Source: Oscillospiraceae bacterium (GTDB taxonomy: Bacteria > Bacillota > Clostridia > WRCU01). Taken from it: DNA of 5,378 bases. Made by a program: the position numbers and the translations under genes. Shown here piece after piece: positions 4,786 to 5,378 of this stretch. The stretch covers positions 1 to 5,378 of the forward strand of contig WRCU01000134.1 of assembly GCA_009783805.1 (NCBI GenBank). The letters are read 5' to 3'. Under the pieces are notes generated by a model, which was not told where the DNA came from, ran no database searches, and saw only the letters and a list, made by a program, of their open reading frames with translations. Within the stretch, counting starts at the first letter, position 1. Each line of letters begins with the position of its first letter.

Positions 4786-5378
4786 ATGGAACGGATATTG
4801 GACGTGAGGTTCACCGGCAACATACACGAGCGCAAGGGCGACGCCAGGTCGCCGGAGAGCTTCCCGCTCCCCGCCTGCATGGCCTCGCTGGCGGAGGCCC
4901 TGGGCATTGACCCGGCCTGGATAGAGATAGAGGCGCACGGCCGCAAATGGTCGAAGCGCACCCTATACGACGACGTGCTCGCCTGCACGGGCATGGCGTT
5001 CGGGCTCCTGTGGCATGATGAGGCCTGCCACAGCTGCCTCGACCTGACGCAGGTGAACCCCCACGACCGGACCATAGCGCTTGCCTTCGACCGCATCGGC
5101 TACGGCCATGAGGTGGTCATGAAAGACGGTGTCAACTACGCCGCCGTCAAGGGGCGTATCGTGTCGAGCGTCGACGCCGGGAAGCCGGTGTTGGCCTTCG
5201 GCCTCATCGGGCCGCCGGAATGCGGCATCATCTGCGGCTACGGCGACTCCGGGGACACGCTATATGGGTGGAGCCATTTCCAATCACACGACCCGGCCCA
5301 CTGCCACGCGAACGGGATGTTCAAGGCCGACGCGGGGTATGGATGGTACGGCAGGGCATGGAAGTTCGCCTTCTGCGG
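4786..5378 (+). CDS. Uncharacterised Cys-rich protein, possible BtrH-N/C39-like fold, 3' end off-window
   Basis: The frame stays open from the ATG at 4786 to the right edge: 197 complete codons with no stop. I do not recognise a characterised family. The layout recalls BtrH-N and C39-like papain-type proteins: an early Cys before a helix (LPACMASLAEALG, 28-40, C31); a hydrophobic Gly segment ending in LLWHDE (69-79); a CxxC (CHSC, 81-84); a helix before a Gly-Tyr turn (FDRIGYGHEV, 101-110); then GKPVLAFG (132-139) and CGIICGYGDSGDTLYGWSHFQ-like strands (146-166). In catalytic members a His usually precedes the VxGY strand; here that region reads PPECGIICGYG, so classical Cys-His catalysis looks doubtful. 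There is no signal peptide or membrane segment, so it is probably cytoplasmic. An in-frame ATG at 4732 would add 18 residues, but it lies upstream of the predicted transcription start and has no ribosome binding site; AAAGGGG (4771-4777) lies eight bases before 4786. The gene is real by composition and motif conservation; its function is unknown. Confidence 0.72.
   Translation, partial: MERILDVRFTGNIHERKGDARSPESFPLPACMASLAEALGIDPAWIEIEAHGRKWSKRTLYDDVLACTGMAFGLLWHDEACHSCLDLTQVNPHDRTIALAFDRIGYGHEVVMKDGVNYAAVKGRIVSSVDAGKPVLAFGLIGPPECGIICGYGDSGDTLYGWSHFQSHDPAHCHANGMFKADAGYGWYGRAWKFAFC

Noticed and set aside
4647..5096. A 149-codon minus-strand open frame opposite the Cys-rich gene
   Set aside because: It covers the end of pfkB, the promoter and the start of the Cys-rich gene and shows no family features.

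Overview
The window is GC-rich bacterial DNA carrying five protein genes in two divergent blocks. Two genes are cut by the window edges. Bacterial origin is supported by strong GGAGG-type ribosome binding sites, sigma70-like promoters (TATAAT, and TGn-extended -10 boxes) and the gene families present. Codon use is unusual for such GC-rich DNA: AGG is a common arginine codon and ATA a common isoleucine codon. That habit, with an electron-bifurcating-hydrogenase-type NuoE/HydC protein and a TGS-domain nucleoside kinase, points to an anaerobe. Synergistota or a similar fermentative lineage is my best guess, at low confidence, and no marker gene here settles it.

Minus strand, read right to left. 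A 547-residue TGS/uridine-kinase-like protein (3551 to 1908) is followed after 47 bp by an FGGY-family xylulokinase-like kinase (1860 to 337). A GC-only perfect palindrome follows the second stop codon. After a roughly 200-bp intergenic region with its own promoter-like box, an AT-rich dyad and a leader hairpin comes the start of a NuoE/HydC-type [2Fe-2S] thioredoxin-fold subunit (134 to 1, continuing out of the window).

Plus strand. A PfkB-family fructokinase-like gene (3667 to 4713) is followed by a Cys-rich protein open at the right edge (4786 to 5378). That last protein looks like a remote member of the BtrH-N / C39-like papain-type fold, but the usual His-Gly-Tyr arrangement is altered. 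Its promoter appears to overlap the pfkB stop codon, with a 14-bp perfect palindrome at the predicted transcription start.

The 115-bp divergent region (3552-3666) serves both blocks. A TATAAT for the minus-strand operon and a TGn-TATTAT for the plus-strand gene are read from the same few bases, and three copies of GCCATGC lie next to them. Functionally the centre of the window is a cluster of three small-molecule kinases with three unrelated folds (P-loop, actin-like FGGY, ribokinase-like). No sugar transporter, isomerase or recognisable regulator gene lies within the window. The cluster probably feeds phosphorylated pentose, hexose or nucleoside into central metabolism, beside a redox/hydrogenase operon. 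I saw no mobile elements, CRISPR arrays, tRNAs or rRNAs.
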